In this document: piece after piece, positions 34,391-45,700 of the stretch
Numbering within the stretch: position 1 is the first letter of the stretch
Layout: each line of letters begins with the position of its first letter
Source of the DNA: Theodoxus fluviatilis
Taxonomy: Eukaryota; Mollusca; Gastropoda; Cycloneritida; Neritidae
Direction of reading: 5' to 3'
NCBI GenBank assembly: GCA_034096865.1
Contig: JAWQFJ010001191.1
Coordinates: forward strand, 161,683 to 225,682
Length of the DNA: 64,000 nt
Translations under genes and position numbers: made by a program
Notes under the pieces: generated by a model
Told to the model about the DNA's origin: nothing
Database searches by the model: none
Seen by the model: the letters and a program-made list of their open reading frames with translations, nothing else

Positions 34391-34940
34391 GACCCCATCA
34401 CAAGACAGCTCACAGATGACACCTTCCACTGAGCAGCAGTGACATAAATCCAGAGGAGTGAAACAAGGAGGAAATCATTTCAAGTCAGTCTTCACACACC
34501 CCTGCACATCAAGTTACTCTGTACATGTTCATTTCACTGTACCCTCACCCTTGCTGCCCAAAGCTACAGTTAAGTCTACCATTTTGCCCAAAAAAAACTT
34601 ATGAGTCTCTCAGATACTAGGAAATCACACATTTTCACATCAAAGTTACACATTAATTCTAGCTTCATCTGCATAAATATTCCATTTATTTATCAGTTGT
34701 GTTCATGTGTATGAGTGTGTGTGCAGTGTATGTACAAGTTTATTTGAGTATGCACGTACAGGTGAGGCCTGGATCCAAAGAACATTTCTCTTCTGTGACC
34801 CAGCTCCTTACTCCTCTACACACTCTGTCAACTGCAGTGAGCCACACAGCACACGCCAAAATTACTGTGCTAAAGTTCAATAAAATCCTGTATTACATGA
34901 AATCTACTTTCACCCTACAGACACCTCGAGGGATCCACCA
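34391..34940 (-). other. TMEM9: probable distal 3' UTR of TMEM9
   Basis: Single-copy DNA downstream of the TMEM9 stop codon. On the - strand AATAAA occurs at 34739-34744 and 34685-34690, either of which could end the TMEM9 transcript. Confidence 0.4.
34739..34744 (-). promoter_or_regulatory. candidate polyadenylation signal of TMEM9
   Basis: AATAAA on the - strand, about 1.15 kb after the stop. A second perfect AATAAA lies 54 bases further on at 34685-34690. Confidence 0.4.
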
Positions 34941-35065
34941 CAGACAGCGGTCAGGGGAGAGGTGCAATGCACAGCAGGGAGGAAGATCTCAGGGGCAAGA
35001 GGACACCTAGAGCTGGTCCTGCCCAGACAGGCGCGGCTTTCAAGAAACAAAGTGTGCTGCCATCA

Positions 35066-35890
35066 TTACCAGCAAGAGAGAGAGGGGAGCTATGTGTTAC
35101 CAGCAAGAGAGAGAGTGGAGCTACGTGTTACCAGCAAGAGAGAGAGTGGAGCTACGTGTTACCAGCAAGAGAGAGAGGGGAGCTATGTGTTACCAGCAAG
35201 AGTGAGAGTGGAGCTACGTGTTACCAGCAAGAGAGAGAGGGGGGAGCTATGTGTTACCAGCAAGAGAGAGGGGGGAGCTATGTGTTACCAGCAAGAGAGA
35301 GAGGGGGGAGCTATGTGTTACCAGCAAGAGTGAGAGTGGAGCTACGTGTTACCAGCAAGAGAGAGAGGGGGGAGCTATGTGTTACCAGCAAGAGAGAGAG
35401 GGGGGAGCTATGTGTTACCAGCAAGAGAGAGAGGGGGGAGCTATGGGGAGCTATGTGTTACCAGCAAGAGAGAGAGGGGAGCTATGTGTTACCAGCAAGA
35501 GAGAGAGTGGAGCTACGTGTTACCAGCAAGAGAGAGAGTGGAGCTATGTGTTACCAGCAAGAGAGAGAGTGGAGCTATGTGTTACCAGCAAGAGAGAGAG
35601 TGGAGCTATGTGTTACCAGCAAGAGAGAGAGGGGAGCTATGTGTTACCAGCAAGAGAGAGAGTGGAGCTATGTGTTACCAGCAAGAGAGAGAGTGGAGCT
35701 ACGTGTTACCAGCAAGAGAGAGGGGGGAGCTATGTGTTACCAGCAAGAGAGAGAGGGGGGAGCTACGTGTTACCAGCAAGAGAGAGGGGGGAGCTATGTG
35801 TTACCAGCAAGAGAGAGGGGGGGGCTATGGGGAGCTACGTGGAGCTATGTGGAGCTACGTGGAGCTACGTGGAGCTATGTGGAGCTACGT
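35066..35890. repeat. 31-33-bp minisatellite in the TMEM9 3' UTR, about 26 units
   Basis: The unit is GAGCTATGTGTTACCAGCAA plus GAGAGAGAGGG, with AGTGGA/AGGGGA and CTAT/CTAC variants and one or two extra Gs. Near 35830-35890 it degenerates to 10-bp GGAGCTAYGT units, and the array ends only five bases from the TMEM9 stop codon. It would be transcribed as 3' UTR. Confidence 0.95.
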
Positions 35891-35895
35891 GGGGG

Positions 35896-36054
35896 CTAGT
35901 TGAGCATGGAGTGACGGTCGTAGATGTTCTTGCGCTGCTCCACCACTGTTCCCTTCCACTTTTTCTGCTCATCCTGCACGCGGTTGAGGATGGAGCGCTG
36001 GCGCGTGGCAGAGGTGGCATCCATTTCCACCGGCCTGGAGCAGGTGGGGTCATC
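35896..36054 (-). CDS. TMEM9: TMEM9, last exon (cytosolic C-terminus)
   Basis: TMEM9 is a type I membrane protein of late endosomes and lysosomes, reported to act with the V-ATPase and with CLC transporters. The acceptor TTTCTCTTCCAG precedes this phase-0 exon of 52 codons plus TAG. It encodes DDPTCSRPVEMDATSATRQR, a helical SILNRVQDEQKKWKGTVVEQ, and the ending RKNIYDRHSMLN. The pattern V..AQ..WK..V.EQRK...DRH.ML at the C-terminus is diagnostic for the TMEM9 family. The Tyr-containing tail could be a sorting signal, which is an inference. Confidence 0.95.
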   Translation of the reverse strand, partial: DDPTCSRPVEMDATSATRQRSILNRVQDEQKKWKGTVVEQRKNIYDRHSMLN

Positions 36055-36060
36055 CTGGAA

Positions 36061-36474
36061 GAGAAAGGCACTCATCATCCACACACCCACACACACCACA
36101 GCTCTGTGTGGGCAGTCATGAAACTACAGAGCAGTCATCGACAGTCACACTCCCTGCAATGGCGTGCACAACGAGCTTTACCAATCGCACCTTTGCACAC
36201 TTCAGTCTGCTATAATGATCTGCCCTGCATGCATGCTGGTTTGGACAAATTTGTCAAGAAATGAAAATAATTTTACATCATGAGTTTACTCTGTAATGAA
36301 TGCATTGTAGATATCAAAGAGAGCAACAGCTCTTCTTAAAGCCTCTTGAACTGTTATTCTTGAGTTCAACAAGCAATTAAATCCCAGTCAAGCAAATTTT
36401 ACTTTTCATGAACTTTTCGTGGATGTAGCACTTTCATCTTTACCCATGATGATGAAGGGAACAAAACCCAATTC
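36061..36474 (-). other. last TMEM9 intron, unique 3' part
   Basis: Single-copy intron sequence between the acceptor of the last exon and the first repeat array. Nothing else is seen. Confidence 0.5.
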
Positions 36475-38345
36475 TAATTCCAAGACAGCCTGTCTCCCTC
36501 TAATCACAAGACAGCCTGCCTCTCTCTAATCCCAAGACAGCCTACCTCCCTCTAATCCCGAGACAGCCTGCCACCTCTAATCCCAAGACAACCTGCCACC
36601 TCTAATTCCGAGACAGCCTGCCTCCTCTAATCCCAAGACAGCCTGCCACCTCTAATCCCAAGACAGCCTGCCTCCCTCTAATCCCAAAACAGCCTGCCAC
36701 CTCTAATCATAAGACAGCCTGCCACCTCTAATCCCAAGACAGCCTGCCTTCCTCTAATTTCAAGACAGCCTGCCTCCCTCTAATCCCAAGACAGCCTGCC
36801 ACCTCTAATCCCAAGACAGCCTGCCACCTCTAATCCCAAGACAGCCTGCCTCCTCTAATCCCAAGACAGCCTGCCACCTCTAATCCCAAGACAGCCTGCC
36901 TCCCTCTAATCCCAAGACAGCCTGCCACATCTAATCCCAAGACAGCCTGCCTCCCTCTAATCCCAAGACAGCCTGCCTCCCTCTAATCTCAAGACAGCCT
37001 GCCTCCCTCTAATTCCAAGACAGCCTGCCACCTCTAATCCCAAGAGAGCCTGCCTCCCTCTAATCTCAAGACAGCCTGCCACCTCTAATCCCAAGACAGC
37101 CTGCCTCCCTCTAATCTCAAGACAGCCTGCCACCTCTAATCCCAAGACAACCTGCCACCTCTAATTCCAAGACAGCCTGCCTCCTTTAATCCCAAGACAG
37201 CCTGCCACCTCTAATCCCAAGACAGCCTGCCACATCTAATCCCAAGACAGCCTGCCTCCCTCTAATCCCAAGACAGCCTGCCTTTTCTAATCCCAAGACA
37301 GCCTGCCTCCCTCTAATCCCAAGACAGCCTGCCTCCCTCTAATCTCAAGACAGCCTGCCTCCCTCTAATTCCAAGACAGCCTGCCACCTCTAATCCCAAG
37401 AGAGCCTGCCTCCCTCTAATCCCAAGACAGCCTGCCATCTCTAATCCCAAGACAGCCTGCCTCCCTCTAATCCCAAGATAGCCTGCCACCTCTAATTCCA
37501 AGACAGCCTGCCTCCCTCTAATCCCAAGACAGCCTGCCACCTCTAATCCCAAGACAGCCTGCCTCCCTCTAATCCCAAGACAGCCTGCCTCCCTCTAATT
37601 CCAAGACAGCCTGCCACCTCTAATCCCAAGACAGCCTACCACCTCTAATCCCAAGACAGCCTGCCTCCCTCTAATCCCAAGACAGCCTGCCTCCCTCTAA
37701 TCCCAAGACAGCATGCCACCTCTAATCCCAAGACAGCCTGCCACCTCTAATCCCAAGACAGCCTGCTTCCCTCTAATCCCAAGACAGCCTGCCACCTCTA
37801 ATCCCAAGACAGCCTGCCTCCCTCTAATTCCAAGACAGCCTGCCTCCCTCTAATCCCAAGACAGCCTGCCACCTCTAATCCCAAAACAGCCTGCCACCTC
37901 TAATCCCAAGACAGCCTGCCTCCCTCTAATCCCAAGACAGCCTGCCTCCCTCTAATTCCAAGACAGCCTGCCTCCCTCTAATCCCAAGACAGCCTGCCAC
38001 CTCTAATCCCAAGACAGCCTGCCACCTCTAATCCCAAGACAGCCTGCCACCTCTAATCCCAAGACAGCCTGCCTCCCTCTAATTCCAAGACAGCCTGCCA
38101 CCTCTAATCCCAAGACAGCCTGCCTCCCTCTAATTCCAGGACAGCCTGCCTCCTCTAATCCCAAGACAACCTGCCACCTCTAATCCCAAGACAGCCTGCC
38201 ATCTCTAATCCCAAGACAGCCTGCCATCTCTAATCCCAAGACAGCCTGCCTCCCTCTAATTTCAAGACAGCCTGCCACCTCTAATTTCAAGACAGCCTGC
38301 CACCTCTAATCCCAAGACAGCCTGCCACCTCTAATCCCAAACAGT
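36475..38345. repeat. 25/27-bp minisatellite in TMEM9 intron, about 70 units
   Basis: The core is TCTAATCCCAAGACAGCCTG, followed by CCACC or CCTCCC. The two spacers give period 25 or 27 and are shuffled. Point variants such as AATTCC, AATTTC and CAAGAGAG recur. Confidence 0.95.
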
Positions 38346-38766
38346 ACACAAGAATGCATTGAATTCTGCTGACGAGAGCTACTGTCCAGATACCTAAAGC
38401 CCTGCCCAAAGTTGCAAATCCCACTCTACTGAAACTCTACTACCACCACTGCAAACCCCCAAAAGGCAACGCAAGCCCTGCTGTCATGGGGGAGGCATGA
38501 CAGGAATTTTCTGCAAGACTTAATTAGACTGACTCTAAGAAGTGGATTTTGACTGCAAAATGACAGGATTCCCACTGCCAGTTAACTCTTTAAAAAGAAT
38601 CACACTACCTAATGAGGGTGGAATCTTCTTCCCTTATCATCACGAGCCAGATTGCTGCTGAGCTGTGGGCAGTCAAGTGTCTTATGTGCTCAAGTGTGTG
38701 ACCTTTCTGCAGCCTTCCATTTGCACTGTATGCCTTTCTTCTGTGTGTACTTATATCCACTAGAAA

Positions 38767-38768
<2 letters not shown>
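38346..38768. other. intronic, nothing recognised
   Basis: Single-copy sequence between the 25/27-bp array and the CT microsatellite. Confidence 0.5.
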
Positions 38769-38852
<84 letters not shown>

Positions 38853-38911
38853 CCTCCCTCCCTCCCTCCCTCCCTCCCTTACCCTCCCTCCCCCTCCCTC
38901 CCTCCCTCCCT

Positions 38912-38986
<75 letters not shown>
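38769..38986. repeat. (CT)n-(CTCC)n-(CT)n microsatellite
   Basis: Pure CT repeats flank a central CCTC block (about 38848-38920). Confidence 0.97.
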
Positions 38987-38991
<5 letters not shown>

Positions 38992-40370
38992 ATTTTACTT
39001 ACTAAGTTGTGTCACCTGGTCTACAAAGCTGTCAAGCTCTCAGTGAATAAAGGTACTTGATTAAGATGTCATTGTAACAAAAAGTTCACTGTCTGACTCC
39101 CAATACACTCCACATCAACAGCTATACAACCACCACCACCACCAGTGCCCAGACAACAGCAATGAGAGCGGGGACCCCTTTCCGTCCTCTAACACCCACC
39201 ACAAGCATAGGCTAGGCAGCCCAAGGCCTGAGTCACTTAGTGAGGTTAATCTTCAGTCTGCACATGGCACGACAACCAATGCATGGCAGGCGCTGTCATG
39301 CAGCATGCAACACAGACTTTCCACAGCGCTGCCCAACATGAATGAACATGAACTCCAGTGAGTAAATGGTTAAATCATTATAACATTAAAATACAAAATG
39401 AAATTAAAGGTGAACAAAAATGAAATAACATGTCAACAGATTAGTGAACAGTTGGATCTTATAACTTAGCACAGATGTGTTTCTTCAGTTTTAAATTCCA
39501 CTGTGAAGTAAATCACTAAAGTAAATGCAACAGAATTTCTAAGTGGAGCAGTGGTGCTTGGTAAACCTACCCCACAAAGCATGGGGCTAACTGGAGAGAA
39601 ACAAGTGCATGGAAGAATTGCTTGACAAGACAGAATGAAGATCTCTACAGGCACCCTTGTCCACATACCAACGCAGGGCAACATGGAATGAAAAATTTAA
39701 ATATAAAAAAAGAATGGAAATTCTCTTCACTAAGCCTCAACAGCACAGCAACAACAATAACAAATGTTCTTTCCTCTGAACACTAAAATTAAAAAAAAAA
39801 AAAATGTTGTTTGTGGCAAGAAATGCAAAGCAACAGCCCAGACTGCAAGTTTCTTTCCTTGCTAGCCATGAGCTGATGAGTCAAGCATCACTGACTGAAT
39901 TTGCTAGCAAGACCAGGATTAAAACATCGCAGCCAAACATCTCTACAGAGGGCATGTAAGTTACAGTCACAGCGTCAACAAGCTCCCCACGCCATTCTAG
40001 CAAGACGAAACGGCGCAGGTCAAATGCCAGACTCACTCAAAAAGTGCCTAGTCGGCTAGTGTGAGTAAGCTGATACCCAAGATTCCAGCGAAAACTCCAA
40101 GAGTGAATAAGCCTGCTACAAGTGAAGCACTACAGTGAAAGTGTAGATGCTTTGAAATCAGTCAAGCAGAAACTTCCTGATCTGAAGTGGTGGAGAATGA
40201 GAAGATCTGTCTTCTGCGCCCAGAGTATGACTGGGTATCTGTGAGGTCACTGTGAAGGCACACTCCAGTGTTAATAATGTTTGATGCATCGGTAAATAGC
40301 ACTGAGTAGGAACGCTCTCTGGGAGTGGAGACGGTGAAGATACCTGACTGTGTGTGTCCCGTGTTTCTGT
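38987..40370. other. intronic, nothing recognised
   Basis: Ordinary intron sequence, somewhat AT-rich, with an A run at 39790-39803. No repeats or genes can be supported. Confidence 0.5.
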
Positions 40371-40620
40371 CTTTGCCATCAGGTGCCACTTACAGACAGG
40401 TCACATGGTCTTTGCCATCAGGTGCCACTTATAGAGAGGTCACATGGTCTTTGCCATCAGGTGCCACTTACAGACAGGTCACATGGTCTTTGCCATCAGG
40501 TGCCACTTACAGACAGGTCACATGGTCAGACCTGTTTACCCCTAAAACTTTGCATGTGTAGTTTGTGGGAGCAAAAGTGAAGAAATGTGTAGTTTTGTAA
40601 TTGAATGTGTAGAATTTCCT

Positions 40621-41947
40621 GGGTCGGCTCTCTATTGGGGGGGGGGGGGGGGTAAAAAGTTCTTAAGGCCATTTTGATTCTTTTCTCCTAAAACGCCAAA
40701 AAAAAAAAACATAATTGTTGTTACTTTTTTTTAACTCAGAAATTTTTTCGTTTTTTTTCTATTGCGGGGGACCGCTATTGCGTGATTTTTTGGGTCAAAA
40801 GTTCTTAAAGCCATTTTGATTCTTTTGTCCTAAAACGCATAAAAAAAACCATACAAGTTTTGTTACATAAAATATTTTTTTGGGGGGTTTTACTGATAGC
40901 GCTCAGCCTAGGCAGCACCCACCACCCCGCCTGTCCGGGGAGTTTCACCTAAACCGGGACGCATTACTTTTTGTCACGTTTGTGTCCAACATCAGCGTCG
41001 GGGCCTGGACTTAGGGCGTAGGGACAACCCGTTGAGAGTCAAACGTGGGATTGGGTTAGAATATAAAGCTTCACCCGTTATTGATAAAAACCGAAAAAAT
41101 GTCTAAGTCAAACAATAAAACTTTCCACCGTGGCTGACGGAAAAATGGGAGTCGCAGACAGTGCAATGACTGAATGAGCAAACTGTTTTCATTTCCGCGA
41201 AGTGACAAGACATGGGTATTCCTCATGATATTTTGGCAGAAAGACTTGGCTCAGCACTTTGTTCGTCTTCTTCTTTTTAGTTGGTGGCATTTCGGAGTCA
41301 TTTTCTTCACAGTTCTCATCTTCAGTTTCGTGTGCTCTTCGTTCAACCATTGTCTCGAAAAGCGCACGTGGGTTGGCAGTAAAACCGCGCGCACCGAGTT
41401 GCACACTCCCGGCGCTTGAAAGCGCTGGATGGGAGCAGCGATTGCGCCGCTCAAACGCTTCGCTAAATTTCCCGCTCATCACAGCTTGGGTGCGTGTCTA
41501 TATGCCCCCGTCTCTATATGCCCCCGTCTCTATATGCCCCCGTCTTTTGTCCTAAAACGCCTAAAAAACCATAAAAGTTTTGTTACTTTTTTTTTTTGAA
41601 CTTATAAATTTTTTCGCTTTTTTTCTATTGCGGGGGGCCGCTATTGCGGGATTTTTTTCAAAAAAAAAGTAACAAACATTATATGTTTTTTTAGGCGTTT
41701 TAGGACAAAAGAATCAAAATGGCTTTAAGAATTTTTGACCAAAAAAAATCACGCAATAGCGGCCCCCCGCAATAGAAAAAAAAGCGAAAAAATTTATAAG
41801 TTAAAAAAAAAAGTAACAAAACTTTTATGGTTGTTTAGGCGTTTTAGGACAAAAGAATCAAAATTGTCTTAAGAACTTTTGTTACCAAAAAAATCCCGCA
41901 ATAGCGGCCCTCCGCAATAGCGGCCCTCCGCAATAGAGAGCCGACCC
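40621..41947. mobile_element. nested foldback unit with GGGTCGGCTCTCTATTG ends
   Basis: GGGTCGGCTCTCTATTG at 40621 is matched by its exact complement CAATAGAGAGCCGACCC ending at 41947. Further inside, blocks such as GCGTTTTAGGACAAAAGAAT and CTATTGCGG..CCGCTATTGCG occur several times in both orientations (40650-40850, 41545-41680, 41680-41940), so long hairpins are possible. No clear target duplication beyond CT is visible. It lies wholly inside the CAGACCTG element. Confidence 0.72.
41189..41482 (-). pseudogene. transposase-like N-terminal fragment
   Basis: A 97-codon frame on the - strand ends in MPPTKKKKTNKVLSQVFLPK, YHEEYPCLVTSRK and a stop. The ending resembles the start of proteins in which an acidic/basic leader is followed by F...W..E.P.L..S.KG..YA.C..C zinc fingers (hAT/ZMYM-like). 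Here the finger itself is lost. I regard it as a fragment of a transposon gene. It could instead be a captured host exon. Confidence 0.4.
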
Positions 41948-42106
41948 CTATAACCCTAACCCTATGTGGCCATGAAGAACACACTCAGACAGGGTGCATA
42001 TAGAGACGGGTGCATATAGAGACGGGTGCATATAGAGACGGGGGCATATAGAGACGGGGGCATATAGGGACGGGGGCATATAGAGACGGGGGCATATAGA
42101 GGTGTC
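41496..42106. repeat. inverted clusters of a 15-bp unit (TCTATATGCCCCCG)
   Basis: Three copies of TCTATATGCCCCCG at 41498-41545 face seven or eight copies of its complement (CGGG(G/T)GCATATAGAGA) at 41994-42106, giving a large imperfect palindrome across the right end of the nested unit. Confidence 0.85.
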
Positions 42107-42300
42107 CCCCACAGCTTGCAAGCGCTGACGAGACTCGCTAAATTTCCCGCTCATCGCAGCTTGCAAGCGCTGACGAGACGGTGGTCTCGTCAGCGCTTGC
42201 AAGCGGTGATGAGAGGGAAATTTAGCGAGTCTCGTCAGCGCTTGCAAGCGGTGATGAGCGGGAAATTTAGCGATGCGTTTGAGCGGCGCAATCGCTGGTT
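42107..42300. repeat. direct and inverted copies of a CTTGCAAGCGCTGACGAGAC block
   Basis: Blocks of CTTGCAAGCGCTGACGAGAC and CGCTAAATTTCCCGCTCATC occur in both orientations around 42180. The same TTTCCCGCTCATCACAGCTT motif is also at 41467, linking both arms of the element. Confidence 0.8.
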
Positions 42301-42785
42301 GACAACGTGAAGTGCAGGGAGGAAGGATGACGTAATATCTTGGCGCGAAGAATGACGCCACTTCTGGCACGGAAGAGTGACGTAATCCTCGCGGCTGCAC
42401 GCGCTGCATGCAGCAAACGACTTAAGCCCGAAAACAAGGATCACCCGAAAACAAGGATCGGCAAAAAAATATGTCAAGCAAGATGATGAAAATTGCAGAT
42501 TGTGATATGCGTAGCCGAAACAATACCGTTTGCGTAGAAAACAATAGACTTGCGTAGTTGCGTAGTATAGTATGCAAATGCGTAGTTTACTACGCTCAAT
42601 GCGTAGTGTAAACAGGTCTGCATGGTCTTTGCCATCAGGTGCCACTTACAGACTGGTCACATGGTCTTTGCCATCAGGTGCCACTTACAGACTGGTCACA
42701 TGGTCTTTGCCATCAGGTGCCACTTACAGACAGGTCACATGGTCTTTGCCATCAGGGACTAAAGCATGCATGCAGTTCAAGACCC

Positions 42786-45700
42786 AGACGCAGCTGAGAA
42801 GTTGCAATAAGACCAGTCCCACGCCAGGGCCTAGCAGTGACCTGGGACAGCTGAGAAGTTGCTATGAGACCAGTCCCACGCCAGGGCCTAGCAGTGACCT
42901 GGGACAGCTGAGAAGTTGCTATGAGACCAGTCCCACGCCAGGGCAGTGACCTGGGACAGCTGAGAAGTTGCTATGAGACCAGTCCCACGCCAGGGCCTAG
43001 CAGTGACCTGGGACAGCTGAGAAGTTGCTATGAGACCAGTCCCACGCCAGGGCCTAGCAGTGACCTGGGACAGCTGAGAAGTTGCTATGAGACCAGTCCC
43101 ACGCCAGGGCAGTGACCTGGGACAGCTGAGAAGTTGCTATGAGACCAGTCCCACGCCAGGGCAGTGACCTGGGACAGCTGAGAAGTTGCTATAAGACCAG
43201 TCCCACGCCAGGGCAGTGACCTGGGACTGCTGAGAAGTTGCTATGAGACCAGTCCCACGCCAGGGCAGTGACCTGGGACAGCTGAGAAGTTGCTATAAGA
43301 CCAGTCCCACGCCAGGGCAGTGACCTGGGACAGCTGAGAAGTTGCTATGAGACCAGTCCCACGCCAGGGCAGTGACCTGGGACAGCTGAGAAGTTGCTAT
43401 GAGACCAGTCCCACGCCAGGGCCTAGCAGTGACCTGGGACTGCTGAGAAGTTGCTATAAGACCAGTCCCACGCCAGGGCCTAGCAGTGACCTGGGACTGC
43501 TGAGAAGTTGCTATGAGACCAGTCCCACACCAGGGCCTAGCAGTGACCTGGGACTGCTGAGAAGTTGCTATAAGACCAGTCCCATGCCAGGGCAGTGACC
43601 TGGGACAGCTGAGAAGTTGCTATGAGACCAGTCCCACGCCAGGGCCTAGCAGTGACCTGGGACAGCTGAGAAGTTGCTATAAGACCAGTCCCACGCCAGG
43701 GCCTAGCAGTGACCTGGGACAGCTGAGAAGTTGCTATGAGACCAGTCCCACGCCAGGGCCTAGCAGTGACCTGGGACTGCTGAGAAGTTGCTATAAGACC
43801 AGTCCCACACCAGGGCAGTGACCTGGGACTGCTGAGAAGTTGCTATGAGACCAGTCCCACGCCAGGGCCTAGCAGTGACCTGGGACAGCTGAGAAGTTGC
43901 TATAAGACCAGTCCCACGCCAGGGCCTAGCAGTGACCTGGGACTGCTGAGAAGTTGCTATAAGACCAGTCCCACACCAGGGCAGTGACCTGGGACTGCTG
44001 AGAAGTTGCTATGAGACCAGTCCCACACCAGGGCCTAGCAGTGACCTAGGACTGCTGAGAAGTTGCTATAAGACCAGTCCCACACCAGGGCAGTGACCTG
44101 GGACTGCTGAGAAGTTGCTATGAGACCAGTCCCACGCCAGGGCCTAGCAGTGACCTGGGACAGCTGAGAAGTTGCTATAAGACCAGTCCCACGCCAGGGC
44201 CTAGCAGTGACCTGGGACTGCTGAGAAGTTGCTATGAGACCAGTCCCACGCCAGGGCAGTGACCTGGGACAGCTGAGAAGTTGCTATAAGACCAGTCCCA
44301 CGCCAGGGCAGTGACCTGGGACTGCTGAGAAGTTGCTATAAGACCAGTCCCACGCCAGGGCAGTGACCTGGGACTGCTGAGAAGTTGCTATAAGACCAGT
44401 CCCACACCAGGGCCTAGCAGTGACCTGGGACTGCTGAGAAGTTGCTATGAGACCAGTCCCACGCCAGGGCCTAGCAGTGACCTAGGACTGCTGAGAAGTT
44501 GCTATAAGACCAGTCCCACACCAGGGCAGTGACCTGGGACTGCTGAGAAGTTGCTATGAGACCAGTCCCACGCCAGGGCCTAGCAGTGACCTGGGACTGC
44601 TGAGAAGTTGCTATAAGACCAGTCCCACGCCAGGGCCTAGCAGTGACCTGGGACTGCTGAGAAGTTGCTATGAGACCAGTCCCACGCCAGGGCAGTGACC
44701 TGGGACAGCTGAGAAGTTGCTATGAGACCAGTCCCACGCCAGGGCCTAGCAGTGACCTGGGACTGCTGAGAAGTTGCTATAAGACCAGTCCCACGCCAGG
44801 GCCTAGCAGTGACCTGGGACAGCTGAGAAGTTGCTATGAGACCAGTCCCACGCCAGGGCAGTGACCTGGGACTGCTGAGAAGTTGCTATGAGACCAGTCC
44901 CACGCCAGGGCAGTGACCTGGGACTGCTGAGAAGTTGCTATAAGACCAGTCCCACGCCAGGGCAGTGACCTGGGACAGCTGAGAAGTTGCTATGAGACCA
45001 GTCCCACACCAGGGCCTAGCAGTGACCTGGGACTGCTGAGAAGTTGCTATGAGACCAGTCCCACGCCAGGGCAGTGACCTGGGACTGCTGAGAAGTTGCT
45101 ATGAGACCAGTCCGACGCCAGGGCCTAGCAGTGACATGGGACAGCTGAGAAGTTGCTATGAGACCAGTCCCACGCCAGGGCAGTGACCTGGGACAGCTGA
45201 GAAGTTGCTATGAGACCAGTCCCACGCCAGGGCAGTGACCTGGGACAGCTGAGAAGTTGCTATGAGACCAGTCCCACGCCAGGGCCTAGCTGTGACCTGG
45301 GACAGCTGAGAAGTTGCTATGAGACCAGTCCCACGCCAGGGCCTAGCAGTGACCTGGGACAGCTGAGAAGTTGCTATGAGACCAGTCCCACACCAGGGCC
45401 TAGCAGTGACCTGGGACTGCTGAGAAGTTGCTATGAGACCAGTCCCTCGCCAGGGCAGTGACCTGGGACTGCTGAGAAGTTGCTATGAGACCAGTCCCAT
45501 GCCAGGGCCTAGCAGTGACCTGGGACTGCTGAGAAGTTGCTATAAGACCAGTCCCACGCCAGGGCAGTGACCTGGGACAGCTGAGAAGTTGCTATGAGAC
45601 CAGTCCCACGCCAGGGCAGTGACCTGGGACAGCTGAGAAGTTGCTATGAGACCAGTCCCACGCCAGGGCCTAGCAGTGACCTGGGACTGCTGAGAAGTTG

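Larger units (their letters stand above)
40527..42620. mobile_element. DNA transposon with CAGACCTGTTTAC inverted ends
   Basis: The left end is CAGACCTGTTTACCCC, and the right end reads CAGACCTGTTTACACT on the other strand (13 perfect bases). CATGGT flanks both ends (40521-40526 and 42621-42626) and fits a 6-bp target duplication inside the 39-bp repeat. The element is about 2.1 kb and has a second terminal-inverted-repeat unit inside it. Superfamily is not certain: 6-bp duplications occur in only a few groups, and no complete transposase is present. Confidence 0.78.
40371..42760. repeat. 39-bp repeat interrupted by a transposon
   Basis: Units of GTCTTTGCCATCAGGTGCCA plus CTTACAGACAGGTCACATG occur about four times before 40527 and about four times after 42620. 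One array was split by the element between them. The right-hand units carry ACTGGT where the left ones have ACAGGT. Confidence 0.93.

Noticed and set aside
34962..36264. ORFs of 180-350 codons with TSKRERG / CYQQERE repeats on the + strand
   Set aside because: Repeat-derived, and antisense to the TMEM9 last exon and 3' UTR.
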